A stretch of 64,000 nt of DNA from the NCBI GenBank assembly GCA_965240325.2, contig OZ251225.1, positions 3,720,001 to 3,784,000 of the forward strand, written 5' to 3'. Source of the stretch: Rebecca billardiae RCC1528. Taxonomy: Eukaryota > Haptophyta. The notes under the pieces were generated by a model. That model worked only from the letters and a program-made list of their open reading frames with translations, had not been told where the DNA came from and ran no database searches. The translations under genes were made by a program, and so were the position numbers. Shown here one piece after another: positions 51,504 to 62,199 of the stretch. Within the stretch, counting starts at the first letter, position 1, and each line of letters begins with the position of its first letter.

Positions 51504-54253
51504 ATGGGGAAGTCTCGCCGCCTGTCACGCGGCTGGAGCGAGGCCGACGTCCAGTTCGACGAGAATGACGACGAGGCCGAGCGCGACGCCGCCCGACGCG
51601 CGCGTGAGGAGGAGGCCGAGCGCGCAAAGAGCCCCGCGAAGCAGGCCGCGCGCGCGGCGTCGAGCTCGACCGTCGAGTCGTGGGACAAGATTGCCGACGT
51701 GTACGCCGACTGCATCAAGATGTGCAACGACAACGTGCGCGCGTGATGCCGCCGCGCGCCGGGCGGATTGGCCGTCCAGCGCATGTGCGCCAGCCCCGTG
51801 TGCAGTGCACCGCCTGACGCGCGCGCGCGCGCGCGTGCGCGCCGCGCGCAGAAAGTGAACGAGAAGAACTCGTGGTCGCTCAAGCTGATCGACCACATGG
51901 ACGACGTGCTCAAGCGGGCGCCCGAGGGCGCGGCGCAGGGCGAGACGGAGGACGGTGTGACGAACTTCCAGGTCGCCTCGTGCACGCTCGACGCGGGCGT
52001 CAAGATCTACGCGTACCGCGTCGACTCGGTGTACTCGTCTGCGTTCAAGGTGCTCGGCGGCCTCAACCGCTCGGGCACAGCGGCCGATGGCGGTGTGCGC
52101 ACCGCGCCGCGCGGGCGGGCGCGAGCGATGCGCGATGGGTGTGCCTCGTGCCAGGCGCTCTGCTGTGCCTGAGCCTCGCGCCTCGCCGCGCCGCGCGCGC
52201 CGCGCGCGCCGCGCGCAGCAGAGGCGGACGACGACGCCGAGGGCGCAGGCACAGACGCGCAGGACGGCGACGCGCCGCCACCGACGTCGCGCAAGCCGAA
52301 GCGCAGCGCCGCCGCGCGCTCCGCTGCGAACACGCTCGCGTCTGCCGCCTCGCTCGACGCCAAGCAGGGCCCCGCGCCCGCCCTTCTCGACCCGCTCTTC
52401 CGCAAGGTGAGCGGGCGCTTTGACGCGGGCGGCGCGCGCGGCCTGCTGCTCGCCAACTTGAGCGCAGGCGGCGAGTACAGCCTCGCGCTGACGGGCGGGC
52501 GCGTGGCGGGCGAGGACGGCGCCGCCGCCGTCACGTCGGCGCCGCCCGGGCCGCTCGCGCTCGACGGCGTCGCGCGCTTCGTGCCCGACTCGCGCGCGCT
52601 GCGCCTGCTGAGCGTCGGCAGCGCGTTCGCCAACTTTTGGGCGGCCAAGAGCGCGGAGGCGGGGCTGGGCGAGGGCAAGGAGGCGGCCGAGGCGGCGCGC
52701 GCCGCCGCGGCCGCGGCCGAGGCCGACGCGATCTCGGACTCGCGCGCGGCGGCGTCGTCCTCCGTCGCGCCCGCCGAGCTGCCGTGGCTCGCGGCAACGT
52801 CGGCGGCCGGGCTCGACGCCGCGTCCGCGTGCGGCGACGACGGCATCGGCGGCGCGGACGAGGGCTCGGCGCCGTTTGGCGACGACGACGATGACGAGGC
52901 GGAGGGCGCGTACGCAGCGCGCGAGGCGATGCTCGATTCGCTCGGCGCGGTGGGCGACGATGACGACGACGGCGTCGCGGTTGACGTGGACATGCTCACC
53001 GCGGCCGCTGCCGCCGCCTCGGCGCCGTCGCCGCGCGCCGCCTCGGCGAGCGCCGAGGGCGCAGGCGCCGAGTCGGGCGCAGGCGCGGGCCTTCACCTCG
53101 AGGAGGCGCCCGAGCTGCAGTACGGGCTGCGAGCGCGGCTCGGGCGCGACGGCGCGTGGGCGGGGCCCGCGCACTGGAAGTTCAAGCCCACCTCGTCCGC
53201 CGAGCCCGACGCCGCCGCCGGCGGGGCCCGCGCCGCCGGCGGCGGCCGCCGTGCGCGGCGCGCTCTCGTGATCGACGTGGGCGCAGCCGACCACGCGGCC
53301 AACGCGGCCGCGATCCGTGCCAGGCCGTCGCGCGGCACGTCGCAGCTGACCGCGGCGGCGCTGGCGAAGCAGGCAGCCGAGGTGTGCACGCTCCCGCGTG
53401 ACCATCGCATCGAGCAGTCCGCCCTCATCTCGCTCTTCGGCCGGCCGCACGTGCGCGCGACGCGGCTGCGCGCGCTCGCGCCCGGTGCGAAAGCGCAGCA
53501 CGGACTGGCGGGCGCCGAGAGCGGCGGTGCGCGCGAGCTCGAGGCCGAGGGCGAATCCGGCTGGGCGGGTACGCCGCCGCCTGCGCGCCCCTCGCGCGCG
53601 ACGCGCGTCTCCGCCGTCTGTGCGCCGCGCTGCTCCCCGCTCACGCCGCGCCCACGCTCGGGCGCGCAGGGCCTGGCTTTGACAACGCGGACGACGACGA
53701 TGGCGCTGATGACGGCTTTGGCGCGCCGATGGACGCGGACGCGGAGGACGGCATGGGCGGCGGCGGAGGTGGAGGGGGGCTCGCGTTGCTGGACGCGCCC
53801 AAGGCCGTGCAGCAGATTGAGGTCAACTACGCAAAGGCAAGCGCGCGCGCCGCACCGCCTGATGCGCCGATTCGCGCCATGCGCACGGAGCGCGCCGTGC
53901 GCGTGCGCTCACGCCCGCTCAAGCCCGCGCGCGCGCGTGCTGGCTGGCTGTGGCCGCGCACGCAGGTGGCGAAGAAGGTCAACATCCGCGCGCTGAAGGA
54001 GTCGCTATGGGGCGCGCTCGACCCCGCCCCGCCCAAGGACGGCGTGGCCGCCAAGTCGCCCGCCGCCGCCCCGGTCGCATTCTCGTCCGCCATGTCGACC
54101 CTGGCGCAGAGTGCGCCCGCCGATAGCCTCAAGGACGTGTCCGTGGCCTACTGCTTCATCTGCCTGCTGCACCTCGCCAACGAGAAGGGGCTGGCGATCG
54201 AGAGCCAGGACGACCTGGCTGACCTGAGCGTGCGCCACCCGGTGCGCGCCTGA
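51504..54253 (+). CDS. Condensin complex subunit 2, CAP-H (kleisin, Barren/Brn1)
   Basis: Five exons, 51504-51734, 51852-52092, 52219-53568, 53670-53836 and 53966-54253, about 758 aa. The kleisin of condensin I bridges SMC2/SMC4 and binds the HEAT subunits for mitotic chromosome compaction. Conserved blocks: NEKNSWSLKLIDHMDDVLKR, TNFQVASCTLDAGVKIYAYR, DSVYSSAFKVLGGLNR, DPLFRKVSGRFDAGGARGLL, HWKFKP, IEVNYAK|VAKKVNIRALKE across intron 4, and the C-terminal DVSVAYCFICLLHLANEKGL. Intron 4 begins GC rather than GT (AAG|GCAAGC), a GC-AG intron. Exon 3 may instead end at 53526 (donor GTGCGC, same phase); the protein there is an acidic linker, so I cannot decide. The central region is unusually rich in Ala/Asp. 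Confidence 0.92.
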
Positions 54254-55123
54254 GGGCACACCGCTCAGTAAGTGGCGCTCACCGAGCACGTACCGGGTCC
54301 CCGAGGACCCGACGACTGGACGAGGTTGCGGTGCGGGTGCGCACTCGACCTTGTTGCCGGACGAGGGTGCGGCCTACGCCTACGGCCCTACGCGGGCTCG
54401 ATCGAATCATCAGACAAATATAATGGCAATTTGACGATTATGCTCTCGATGATCCCAGCATCTATGTAGAGGGGTCAGAGCCGGCCACTGTGCCTGTGGG
54501 CGGTCGGTGTCACGGCGCGGCTCAGAGTCACGGCTCACGCCTGTCGCCTCACGCCTGTCGGCAGTCGGGTGTGGCGCCGGCCCTTAATTTTTTATTAGTT
54601 ATATAAATTCAACATCATCCAATAGCTGCTATTTCGCCAACTAATTCTGCTCGTCATTTCTAACCGTCTGTCGGTCGTCGTATAATGAGAGTAGTGCGCG
54701 AGATGAGGCTTGACTCAAATTACAAATAACTTCGTCGTCGCGGGATGTCAGCAATATTATAGCTTGAAATGACCTGGCGGCGGGGTCACGCTGACAAGTT
54801 TTGCGAAAAATAATAAATGTCACCTACTGGAGATACGCGACCTCAATCTCGACGCGATCTCGGCAACATTAGTGATTAGTAGGGAAGATACACGATCACC
54901 AAGGTGATCTCGCTAATTGCACCAGCAGAATCGCACTATACCGGCTAGATCACATTTTGGCAGTCTGAATTTGGCCCAGGCGGATTCTACGCCCTGGAAT
55001 TAAGCCTAAACGAACATAAATAACGGACTCAAACAGTTATAAATCGAGGAGATATTTCATATTTCGATATTTCGGGAGATTGTGTCACTCGGGAGTGTAA
55101 CGGTCGGAGCTCTCACCCCACGA

Positions 55124-55542
55124 TCGTCCGGTGGATTTGCATTTGGCACCTTTTTGTCCGCGCTGCCGCTGCCCATGATGTGACCTCGGCAACGCGGTTC
55201 GCGGTGGTCGAGCGAGACCTAAGCAGAGTAAGCTGAGCTTAGAGCTCGGGGAAACAAACCGCGTCTCGATATCTGCTCCCGTTCGGTAGTTATGGCCGAA
55301 AACGTGGTGCCTCGTCATTTTCGGGCCCTGTTCCGGCCCCAGTGGTTTCACTGTGAAATGGCGGAGGTCATATCTCACGAACCACAGACCGTAGCAAGCT
55401 CGGGATTGTTTTGCCGCGTTCCTAGGCGAGCTTAGAAGAAGCACGAACAAGTTTGAGCGCCGTATCTACTTGCGCTCGGTCGCGGCGGCCAAGAAGGTGC
55501 TGTGGGAGAGCCAGGTGTGCCAAATGCAAATCCACCGGACGA
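55124..55542. mobile_element. Candidate small transposon-like unit with 26-bp inverted repeats
   Basis: TCGTCCGGTGGATTTGCATT plus TGGCAC at 55124-55149 recurs exactly as its reverse complement at 55517-55542, 367 bp apart. The interior looks like moderate-GC, possibly once transcribed sequence. No target duplication is obvious, so whether these are transposon ends is uncertain. Confidence 0.55.
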
Positions 55543-55605
55543 TAGCATATATGAGCATCAGTACGTGCTCGTCACTGTGATATCGCGATTATTGCGTCTG
55601 CGACA

Positions 55606-55718
<113 letters not shown>

Positions 55719-56752
55719 GAGAGTCAGCAGCGCGCAGTCCGAGACCGAGTTTCCAATGATGCTGCCACTATTGAATTATAAATAAATGGGCATGGCTGAT
55801 GCAGCCAATGAGAATGCTCGCTCGGCTCCGCGCCGACCGCGTCGTGACGTGCCGACATCAGCAAAGCCAGAGCCTCAACGACTCAGTCTCAGCGAGTCCT
55901 GTGAGCAGCATCACTCATCAGGCCACCCGAGCACATCAGTCATCATGCGCTCGTGGGCGGCTCGTCGGCTGCGGCACGGCCCGCTATTAATTATTAAGCC
56001 GGCCTGCTATGATGAGTAGTTGACGACACACTTTTAGTCACTGCCGCGTAGCTAGTCACGGTTCAGATGACGACTTATTATTCTTGGACGAGAAACAAAT
56101 AAATATAATGATCTAATTCGATGATACGATATATGATGATGGATCAAGTCGTTACGTCGACTTCCGGGATCGCCGATTCGGCGGCGGTTCCGGACGTCGG
56201 CCCGGCGGACGTATATATACCGTAATAATATATACTTACGGACAGCGCCAGTAGTCAGTAGCCGGCAGATGATGAGGCGGCGGCATGAGCCGCGCCCGTC
56301 ACGTGACTACTGCACGCGGCATCGCTGCCATCATCCGACTTCGGACTTTCATCCGTCATCACTTCAGCAAGGGCTTGCTGCTTGGCCACACGGTCTTGGC
56401 TGCTCGTGCCTCGTCACTCGTCAGGGCCCCGCGGAGAATTCCCGGAAGCCCGTAAAGGCTCGGAGGTGTATAGCCGTATAGGTAGTGAGCCGCCACCGGG
56501 TACGGGTGTGAGACGTGAGTGCCGGTGTCGCGCGGCTTTATGCACCGGGGCGCCAGGCTCGGCTGCGGCCACGCAGGCCGGCCCCGCGTATGATGCGGCG
56601 CCGGCGGGCGCTGTGGCAGGCTCAGCGGCCTCATGGCTCATGCCGGCTGCCCCGAGGGGAGCTGAGCTGCACCGTCAGCACGGCATCTCAAGGCCCCATG
56701 CCTGCGCTCTCTCGCGCCACCGCCGCTGCCAGATCCAGGGCCGAATCCACCC

Positions 56753-57933
56753 CTACGGGCCATCAAAGGCCTTCCCCAGCGCCTGGAAGCAGATCTCGCT
56801 AGCCTGCTGGTATGAGTGCGGGCCCCACTGTGCCGGGTCGTCCCAGGACTTGCCGGTGTTCCGCTCGAGGAATGCCTGCTGGTAATAGCCTGGGAAGCCC
56901 TGCGGCTGGCGCGGGTTGTCACAGTTTGCGCCGCCCGTCCATGCGCAGCACGAAGGACCTGTTCCGTATCCAAACATCTACGCAGCATTGCAGCGAGCAC
57001 GCACATGTACGCGCGGCCAGCACACAGCGCGGCGCACTCAGCTACGCGCATTTCTGGCGGGGCCGGCGGCGCTGCGCCGCCAGTGCGCGCTTCTCGGCGC
57101 ACCTGCCAGTGGCAAAAGGGCCCGAGCCAGTCGCAGTGCCCAAGAGAGAAGTTCCAGTCGCACCGGCTGCCCGCGCCTGCCGCGGGGCACAGCTCGGGCG
57201 TGTCGCACTCGATGCGCAGTGGCGGCGTGTACTTCTGGTCAATGGGGAAATCGCCGGTAAAGCAGCCCTGCGCGAATGGGAGGCACAGCGAGGGGCGGCG
57301 CGCGAAATCGGTGACGAGTTGTCCCTTTGCGCGCGTGCCTGGGTGTCGCGTGTGCTCGGGTCGCGCGCGCACCCCGTTGTAGCTGATAGGTGGCGCTGGC
57401 GGGAACATGGTGCCCCACACGTAGCGGGAGTTCTCGCATGGGTTGCGGATGCGCTCCTTCCAGTCATCGCCGACGACCTTGCGGATGTTCGGGTTGTCCT
57501 CGGCCTCGCGCACCCAATCCGTCTGGTACAGGCCGGATGCGCCCGTGCTCTTCAGGTTGCAGCCACCCACGTGGGGCGGGTTGAGAGGGACGCACTCGCC
57601 CGCGGCAATAACGACGGCCGCCGGGCAGTACTTTGGGTTGAGGCCGGCGGCGGCCCACGCCTCCGCGACCTGCACGTACGTGAACGTCTCGGCATAGCTG
57701 TACTTCTGGTACTGATCGCAGTTGGGGTCCGGCTTCGAAATGTCGGTGCTCCCGTTGAGCATGATTGAGCTCGCTTTGGGCACCTCACACGGCCAATCGT
57801 CACCGACCGGCAGCCCTGACTGGAGCTCAGCGGAGGGCGCAAGGGGCAAACGCGTGCTTGCGAGGAAGGCGATGGTCGCGATGATCATTCCCGCGGCGGC
57901 GATGCCGACGGCGAGCTGGCGTCCACGGCTCAT
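56753..57933 (-). CDS. Membrane-anchored lysozyme-like (SLT-type) protein
   Basis: Three exons, 57933-57373, 57267-57103 and 56977-56753, about 316 aa; introns 105 bp and 125 bp (both GTGCGC), phase 0. One N-terminal hydrophobic segment (LAVGIAAAGMIIATIAFLAS, residues 7-26) is a signal anchor or signal peptide. The next ~150 residues contain AEAWAAAGLNPKYCPAAVVI, AAGECVPLNPP and KSTGASGLYQTDWV. This resembles the lysozyme/transglycosylase fold, where a catalytic Glu (AAGE) is followed by a G-A-S-G-L-x-Q motif. Many cysteines (for example CDTPELCP, CDWNFSLGHCDW, SCCAWTGGANCD) suit an extracellular, disulfide-bonded protein. A hydrolytic role toward bacterial or own wall polymers is an inference. 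The first intron could be retained in frame; the splice chosen has the better acceptor (CGCAG). Confidence 0.65.
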
Positions 57934-58594
57934 GGTTGGGGGTGGCCGGAATCGGGCGGTCGCGGCGGGGTGGAGGGGTGTCGGGCGACCGGCCGTGCGT
58001 CCGCGGGCGGCTGCGGCTCCGAATTTCGACGAATGACGCGACGCACGCTCACGCACGATCATCATTGTACGGCTATTATTATAAAAAAGTATAGTATGGG
58101 GGTAAGTCGGGTAACTACTCATCATCATCACCTTGTACTCATTCTGCGTCCTTCCGGTTCGTCAATCGTCGTCAATCGTCAGCGATTCGCACCCCGTCCG
58201 GGCAGCTGGTCCGGGGACGTTTCTCCAGCCGAGGTGCAGGAGACCTGCGCCGTCCTACCTGTGTCGTTATTAAATCATAGAATGAGTCAATTGCGCTCGA
58301 CGGCGGCGAGCCCGTGCGCATCGGCATGAAACTACCCTGAATCAATGAACAGTACACAGCTAGGGCTCGGCCCGACACACTGTCGTGACTTGCACACAGC
58401 CCAGTCAGTCCGAGCAGGTGAGACAGTTAGACTTAGTGCCGACTGATTGATCAGTAGTAGCCCGAGCCGCAGTCGGCGTCCACCTCGCGGCCGTAACCTG
58501 AAACCGTAGTTTAATTTACCGGGTCATTTGACGTCATCATCATCATCATCATGATTATAGCTTATTATTTGTTACGTAAAAGCGTTGGCTACGC

Positions 58595-58665
58595 GGGCGT
58601 CGTCAATCTCGCCTGCCTGAGCTGTGTGACTGTGCGTCTCCGAATATTATTCTTAGTCAACTGTA
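58595..58665 (-). repeat. 57-bp dispersed repeat, copy f (inverted, with insertions)
   Basis: GGGCGTCGTCAATCTCGCCT, then GCCTGAGCTGTGTG, an ACT insertion, GTGCGTCTC, a few extra bases, then TTATTCTTAGTCAACTGTA. It is a diverged full-length copy on the opposite strand. Confidence 0.7.
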
Positions 58666-59035
58666 AATTATATCTTACTTGGCTACGAATTCGCCGCTAG
58701 GACCGCGGGCCGCTGCCGCTCTGAGAGCAGGGCCGCCAGCCGTATTGTGACGAACTTATGATGACATCGCGCATCATTCTTTTTTTTGTGCGGACGCACC
58801 GCCGCAGCGCCCGGCTGCTGAGCCGCTCAGGCCTGCTCAGATCACAGATGCAGCTGACTGTCGACCGTGTCGTCAATGTGCCACTACTCGTCTGTCGGAG
58901 TATCAGGTAATCAGCGCTGAGTGCGCCGTGCTGCATGGCAGCAGACTGCTCCATCCGAACGGTCAGTAGTGGCGTCACATAAATCGTGCCGGTCAGTGTA
59001 ATACGTGCGCATAGGCACTGCGCTACGAAGTGGTA

Positions 59036-59077
59036 CCTGCCTGAGCTGTGTGCGTCTCTTATTCTTAGTAAACTGTA
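59036..59077 (-). repeat. 57-bp dispersed repeat, copy g (inverted, truncated)
   Basis: CCTGCCTGAGCTGTGTGCGT followed by CTCTTATTCTTAGTAAACTG and TAC, identical to copies a and b over this part. The GATTGACGCCC end is missing. It lies 42 bp past the metallophosphoesterase stop codon. Confidence 0.8.
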
Positions 59078-59118
59078 CACCAGTCCGGATCATTCTGATG
59101 GCAATCCACTGTTGATGG

Positions 59119-60366
59119 TCATGGTTGCCGCCGCAGCGTGGCGCGTGCACTCTGCTCCTCCTCACTGGGGCTCTCGGCCCAAAGAAGCTCGCGGTCGATG
59201 CGTTCGAGCCAGTCGGTGGCAGTAGGCGTGGCGAGCACCTTCCAGCTCTCAATCCTAGCACCCTGTAGCCACTTATGCGTGGTGGCGTCGGCCATTCCTC
59301 CAGGGTACGATGTGCCACAGCCCTGGTACACACGGATGATCCGCGCCCGCCTCGCCCAACCTGGCCTGCCGTACGCGTGGTACCCAGCTGCGCCGGCGTA
59401 GCACAGCTCGAGACCGCCGTACGTGCCACACAGATCGTTGAGGTGGTCATGTCCGACGAACATCGCCCGCACGGCCTGGGTGCGGGCGGCGAGTGCATGG
59501 AAGCCAGAGTTGAATGGCGGCGCGCTCACCGGCTCATTGTGCGAGCCGGAGATGGGCGTGCCGGACGCGAGGAGCGCCGCGTATTCGGGGAGCGGGATGT
59601 GGAAGAAGGCCAGGCCGAGTGATGGCCCGACGAGCACATTGTTTGTGCCAGCACCGAGCTGGCGGCGGCGCTGCTGCCGGTTGCGTGCCTCTTTCATGAA
59701 CCACGCCTGCTGCTGCATGCTAATCCATTCGTAGATGGGACTGGAACCTGCATCGCGCAGCAGAGCGCCCGAATCGAGCATGTACAGCGCAAGGTTGGGG
59801 AATGAGAGCCTGGGTTGGTCAGTCGATGGCGCGAGGGGCTCATCGGTGGCGTTCGTTGAGAGCGCGCGCTCTGCTGCAGCTGAGCTCGGTGCAATGTCGA
59901 CCACGTACGTGCCAGCGCCATTGTGTACGTGCGCCGGGCCGACGCGGGCGCGCGAGTACGGCATATGAGCGATGACATGCATCATCGCACGCCGCGACAT
60001 GCGCGAGCAGTCGTGGTTTCCAAGCGTCGCCAGCCATGGCGTCCGCGCCTCGATCGCGGGAGCAAACGCTGCGCGCAGCGAACCGACAATGTCGGATGTG
60101 CCCTCGAGAATATTGTCGCCCGTGAAGACGATCAGGTCAGGCTGCTCCTGGGCAATGACACGGCGAACAAAGTCCGTCGAGTTTCGCCACGAGCATCCGA
60201 AGCGGCGCTCAGACTCGGACAAATCAGCGCACGGCTGCGCCGCGTCATCGGTAGTGACGTGCAGGTCAGCAATCTGCGCAATCGTGAACGAGCCGTCGGG
60301 GCGGAAGCGAAGCTCGGAGTCGGACGCGTGCGTGGCAAGAAGTGCAATGGCCGTGACGGCGAGCAT
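59119..60366 (-). CDS. Secreted metallophosphoesterase (calcineurin-like, PAP29/Dcr2 type)
   Basis: Intronless, 415 aa. The N-terminus is a short signal peptide (MLAVTAIALLATHA). The dinuclear metal centre is complete: IADLHV (D-x-H), FTGDN (GD-N), LGNHD (GNH-D), FFHIPLPEY (His) and FVGHDHLND (GH-x-H). The order and the FHIPLPE/GHDH pairing match the subgroup containing plant purple acid phosphatase 29/16-like and yeast Dcr2-like enzymes. It likely hydrolyses phosphomonoesters in the secretory pathway or outside the cell, for example in phosphate scavenging (inference). Several N-glycosylation sequons occur (NSTD, NATDE). The C-terminal ~40 residues are charged and not conserved. A dispersed repeat follows directly downstream. 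Confidence 0.9.
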   Translation of the reverse strand: MLAVTAIALLATHASDSELRFRPDGSFTIAQIADLHVTTDDAAQPCADLSESERRFGCSWRNSTDFVRRVIAQEQPDLIVFTGDNILEGTSDIVGSLRAAFAPAIEARTPWLATLGNHDCSRMSRRAMMHVIAHMPYSRARVGPAHVHNGAGTYVVDIAPSSAAAERALSTNATDEPLAPSTDQPRLSFPNLALYMLDSGALLRDAGSSPIYEWISMQQQAWFMKEARNRQQRRRQLGAGTNNVLVGPSLGLAFFHIPLPEYAALLASGTPISGSHNEPVSAPPFNSGFHALAARTQAVRAMFVGHDHLNDLCGTYGGLELCYAGAAGYHAYGRPGWARRARIIRVYQGCGTSYPGGMADATTHKWLQGARIESWKVLATPTATDWLERIDRELLWAESPSEEEQSARATLRRQP

Positions 60367-61105
60367 CGCCCGCGCTCGCGCTCAGAGCGCGCCAGGGGCT
60401 GCGCGTCGGCGTGGCGCCACAGCCTGCATGCATGGGCGTCCGCCGCCCGCCAAGGTGACCTTGACCTACCGGTCGCTCGGCGGGCGAAAGCCTGCGCCCG
60501 ATGACGCGTTTTCGTCAGACGGCGGGTCATTTGTATTTGTATTTAAAAATGGCCTGTGTCAGAGGCTCTTGTCCTGCCCGTACGCCGATCGACAGCGACT
60601 GCCCCGCCGCGTGCCGCGCGCTCGGCGCTGCCGCACCAGCCTGCGCGCCGCCTCAACAGTCCACGTGCGCACGCGGCGCTTTGAGCGGCTCGACAGGCAC
60701 GCCGCGCATGTCGAGCAGAACCGGCCGAGCGGCTCGGGCTCGACGGGTGCGGCCGCGGCGTGTGAGTCTGCCGCCACTGAGCCGTGCGACGGATGACGCG
60801 GGACGTGCTGCCGCGTTTTTCTGTCTAATGTCGTACGTACTCTGCTTTATTCGTAAATAGCGCATAGTCTGCGCTTAGCTGCACCGTCAGGCCGCGGCGG
60901 CGCCGGGGGCGCCGCCACGTCGGCCACGCCCGCGAGGTCGCTCGGGGCTGATTTTTAGCCGCGCTGATGTGACGCTGATTGCCGGGTCGGACACTCGGAC
61001 CGTAAGGGGTGACCCCGCACGGGCCCACGCCCACGGGCACGGTGCGGCGCCGGCGCCCGGTTGCCAATCGGTCATTCATATTCGCAGACGCCAGTATACG
61101 TCAAG

Positions 61106-61107
<2 letters not shown>

Positions 61108-61184
<77 letters not shown>
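61108..61184 (+). repeat. (CT)n microsatellite
   Basis: About 38 uninterrupted CT units. A long polypyrimidine/polypurine mirror tract that could form triplex DNA. Confidence 0.97.
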
Positions 61185-61186
<2 letters not shown>

Positions 61187-61228
61187 GATCGCGTCTCTCT
61201 CTGTCTCTCGCGCGCGCGGACGATATCA

Positions 61229-61230
<2 letters not shown>

Positions 61231-61262
<32 letters not shown>
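61231..61262. repeat. (TA)n microsatellite, short
   Basis: About 16 TA units, 46 bp after the CT tract. Confidence 0.95.
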
Positions 61263-61264
<2 letters not shown>

Positions 61265-61628
61265 TGCTACTCATTATTCTATATATATGATTTAATGACG
61301 TAACGCACATGCCATGCAGCATGACATACCTGTGACATGACACTGCTGCTGATCATTCAGTTCACAAATAACTCGGAGCCCAGCGCATTGATGACTATCA
61401 CTACCATGCATTGCTGACGAGTGGAGTCAGGGCTCAGTCTGACTATACAGCCTGCGATCAAGGGCCGTGCTGCGATATCCATGGCAGCAGACCGCAATAA
61501 GTGCCTCACAGGGCTCATAATCGGAACCAACCGGCTTCGATCATTGGACTGATTGAGTGGCGCACGCATTGTCGGCAGGCGTAGTTAGCTCGGAGCTCCG
61601 CATCACACTACGCGCACGACTTTGCACG

Positions 61629-62063
61629 TCACCACGACTGCATATTGACGCGCACTGCTCCATCTCGCCAAAATGCGACGTACTCTTTGAAGCCCTCCGC
61701 TGCTGGCTTTGGCTCAGCGTATGTCCTGCGGGCAAAGCGCATCACGAGCGAGGCACGGGCAGACGCCCACCGAACGCACGAGGTAGAAAGGGGGCGTCAG
61801 CTGGGCAGTGCACGACGCCGTAGAGACTAAAGGGCATGTGCAAGTCACCATGCTGCGGCCTCGAGCACCTCGCCGTTCTCCGGGTCGCGAATGTCGAAGT
61901 ACGTGGCCTTGCCTTTCCAGCCGCACACGGTCACCTTTGCGCTGGGCAAGAAGAAGCGCTCGCGGACGGAGTCAGGCGGGAAGTAGGGCGTCTTGTCCAC
62001 CACAATCACGTCTGAGTCGAGCGCCTCCGCCAGAATATGGCCCCGCCATACTGCCCGCACCAT
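61629..62063 (-). CDS. DUF427 domain protein, split by an intron
   Basis: Two exons, 62063-61849 and 61725-61629, 103 aa; the intron is 123 bp (GTGACT...CCGCAG), phase 2. DUF427 is a small beta-rich domain of unknown function found alone in bacteria and algae. Exon 1 carries MVRAVWRGHILAEALDSDVI, PYFPPDSVRERFFLPS and CGWKGKATYFDI. The W of AAAW is completed by the splice, and exon 2 continues TYAEPKPAAEGFKEYVAFWR then DGAVRVNM, the family's Y-x-x-P-...-a-a-x-x-i-k-d-y-v-A-F end. Without the intron the domain would stop short, so the splice is well supported by family structure. No targeting signal is visible. Divergent from the RNA methyltransferase with a 136-bp shared spacer. Confidence 0.85.
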
Positions 62064-62199
62064 CCTCCTGACAATGGTACGAGAGCCACCACGTCGCGGC
62101 AAGTCAGCACCGTCCACGTCCGGAGTGGTTGTCGGCCATCGGCGGATCGCCCCGGGCCGCTCACTGGCAGTTGTTCACTGCGACTCAGGAGGGCCGGCG
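62064..62199. promoter_or_regulatory. Probable bidirectional promoter, DUF427 / methyltransferase
   Basis: 136 bp between divergent start codons, moderate GC, no TATA box. Inferred from arrangement only. Confidence 0.4.

Larger units (their letters stand above)
57934..59118. other. Spacer with two inverted dispersed repeats
   Basis: Promoter side of the lysozyme-like gene at its low end; further on, ATCATCATCATC-type runs near 58535-58555 and two minus-oriented copies of the 57-bp repeat (58595-58665 and 59036-59077). No gene. Confidence 0.5.
60367..61628. other. Spacer with CT and TA microsatellites
   Basis: Upstream region of the metallophosphoesterase gene, followed by (CT)n at 61108-61184, a short (TCTC/TGTC) run, and (TA)n at 61231-61262. 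A Cys/Arg-rich open frame around 60550-60780 appears on both strands and is not convincing as protein. Confidence 0.5.

Noticed and set aside
57325-57372. A 48-bp intron in the lysozyme-like gene
   Set aside because: Its acceptor would be AAAG and its length far below all other introns (83-136 bp); a 105-bp intron ending CGCAG fits the same donor and phase.
60501-60860. Cys/Arg-rich frame upstream of the metallophosphoesterase gene
   Set aside because: Composition is like spacer translations, no domain, and both strands give similar Arg-rich peptides.
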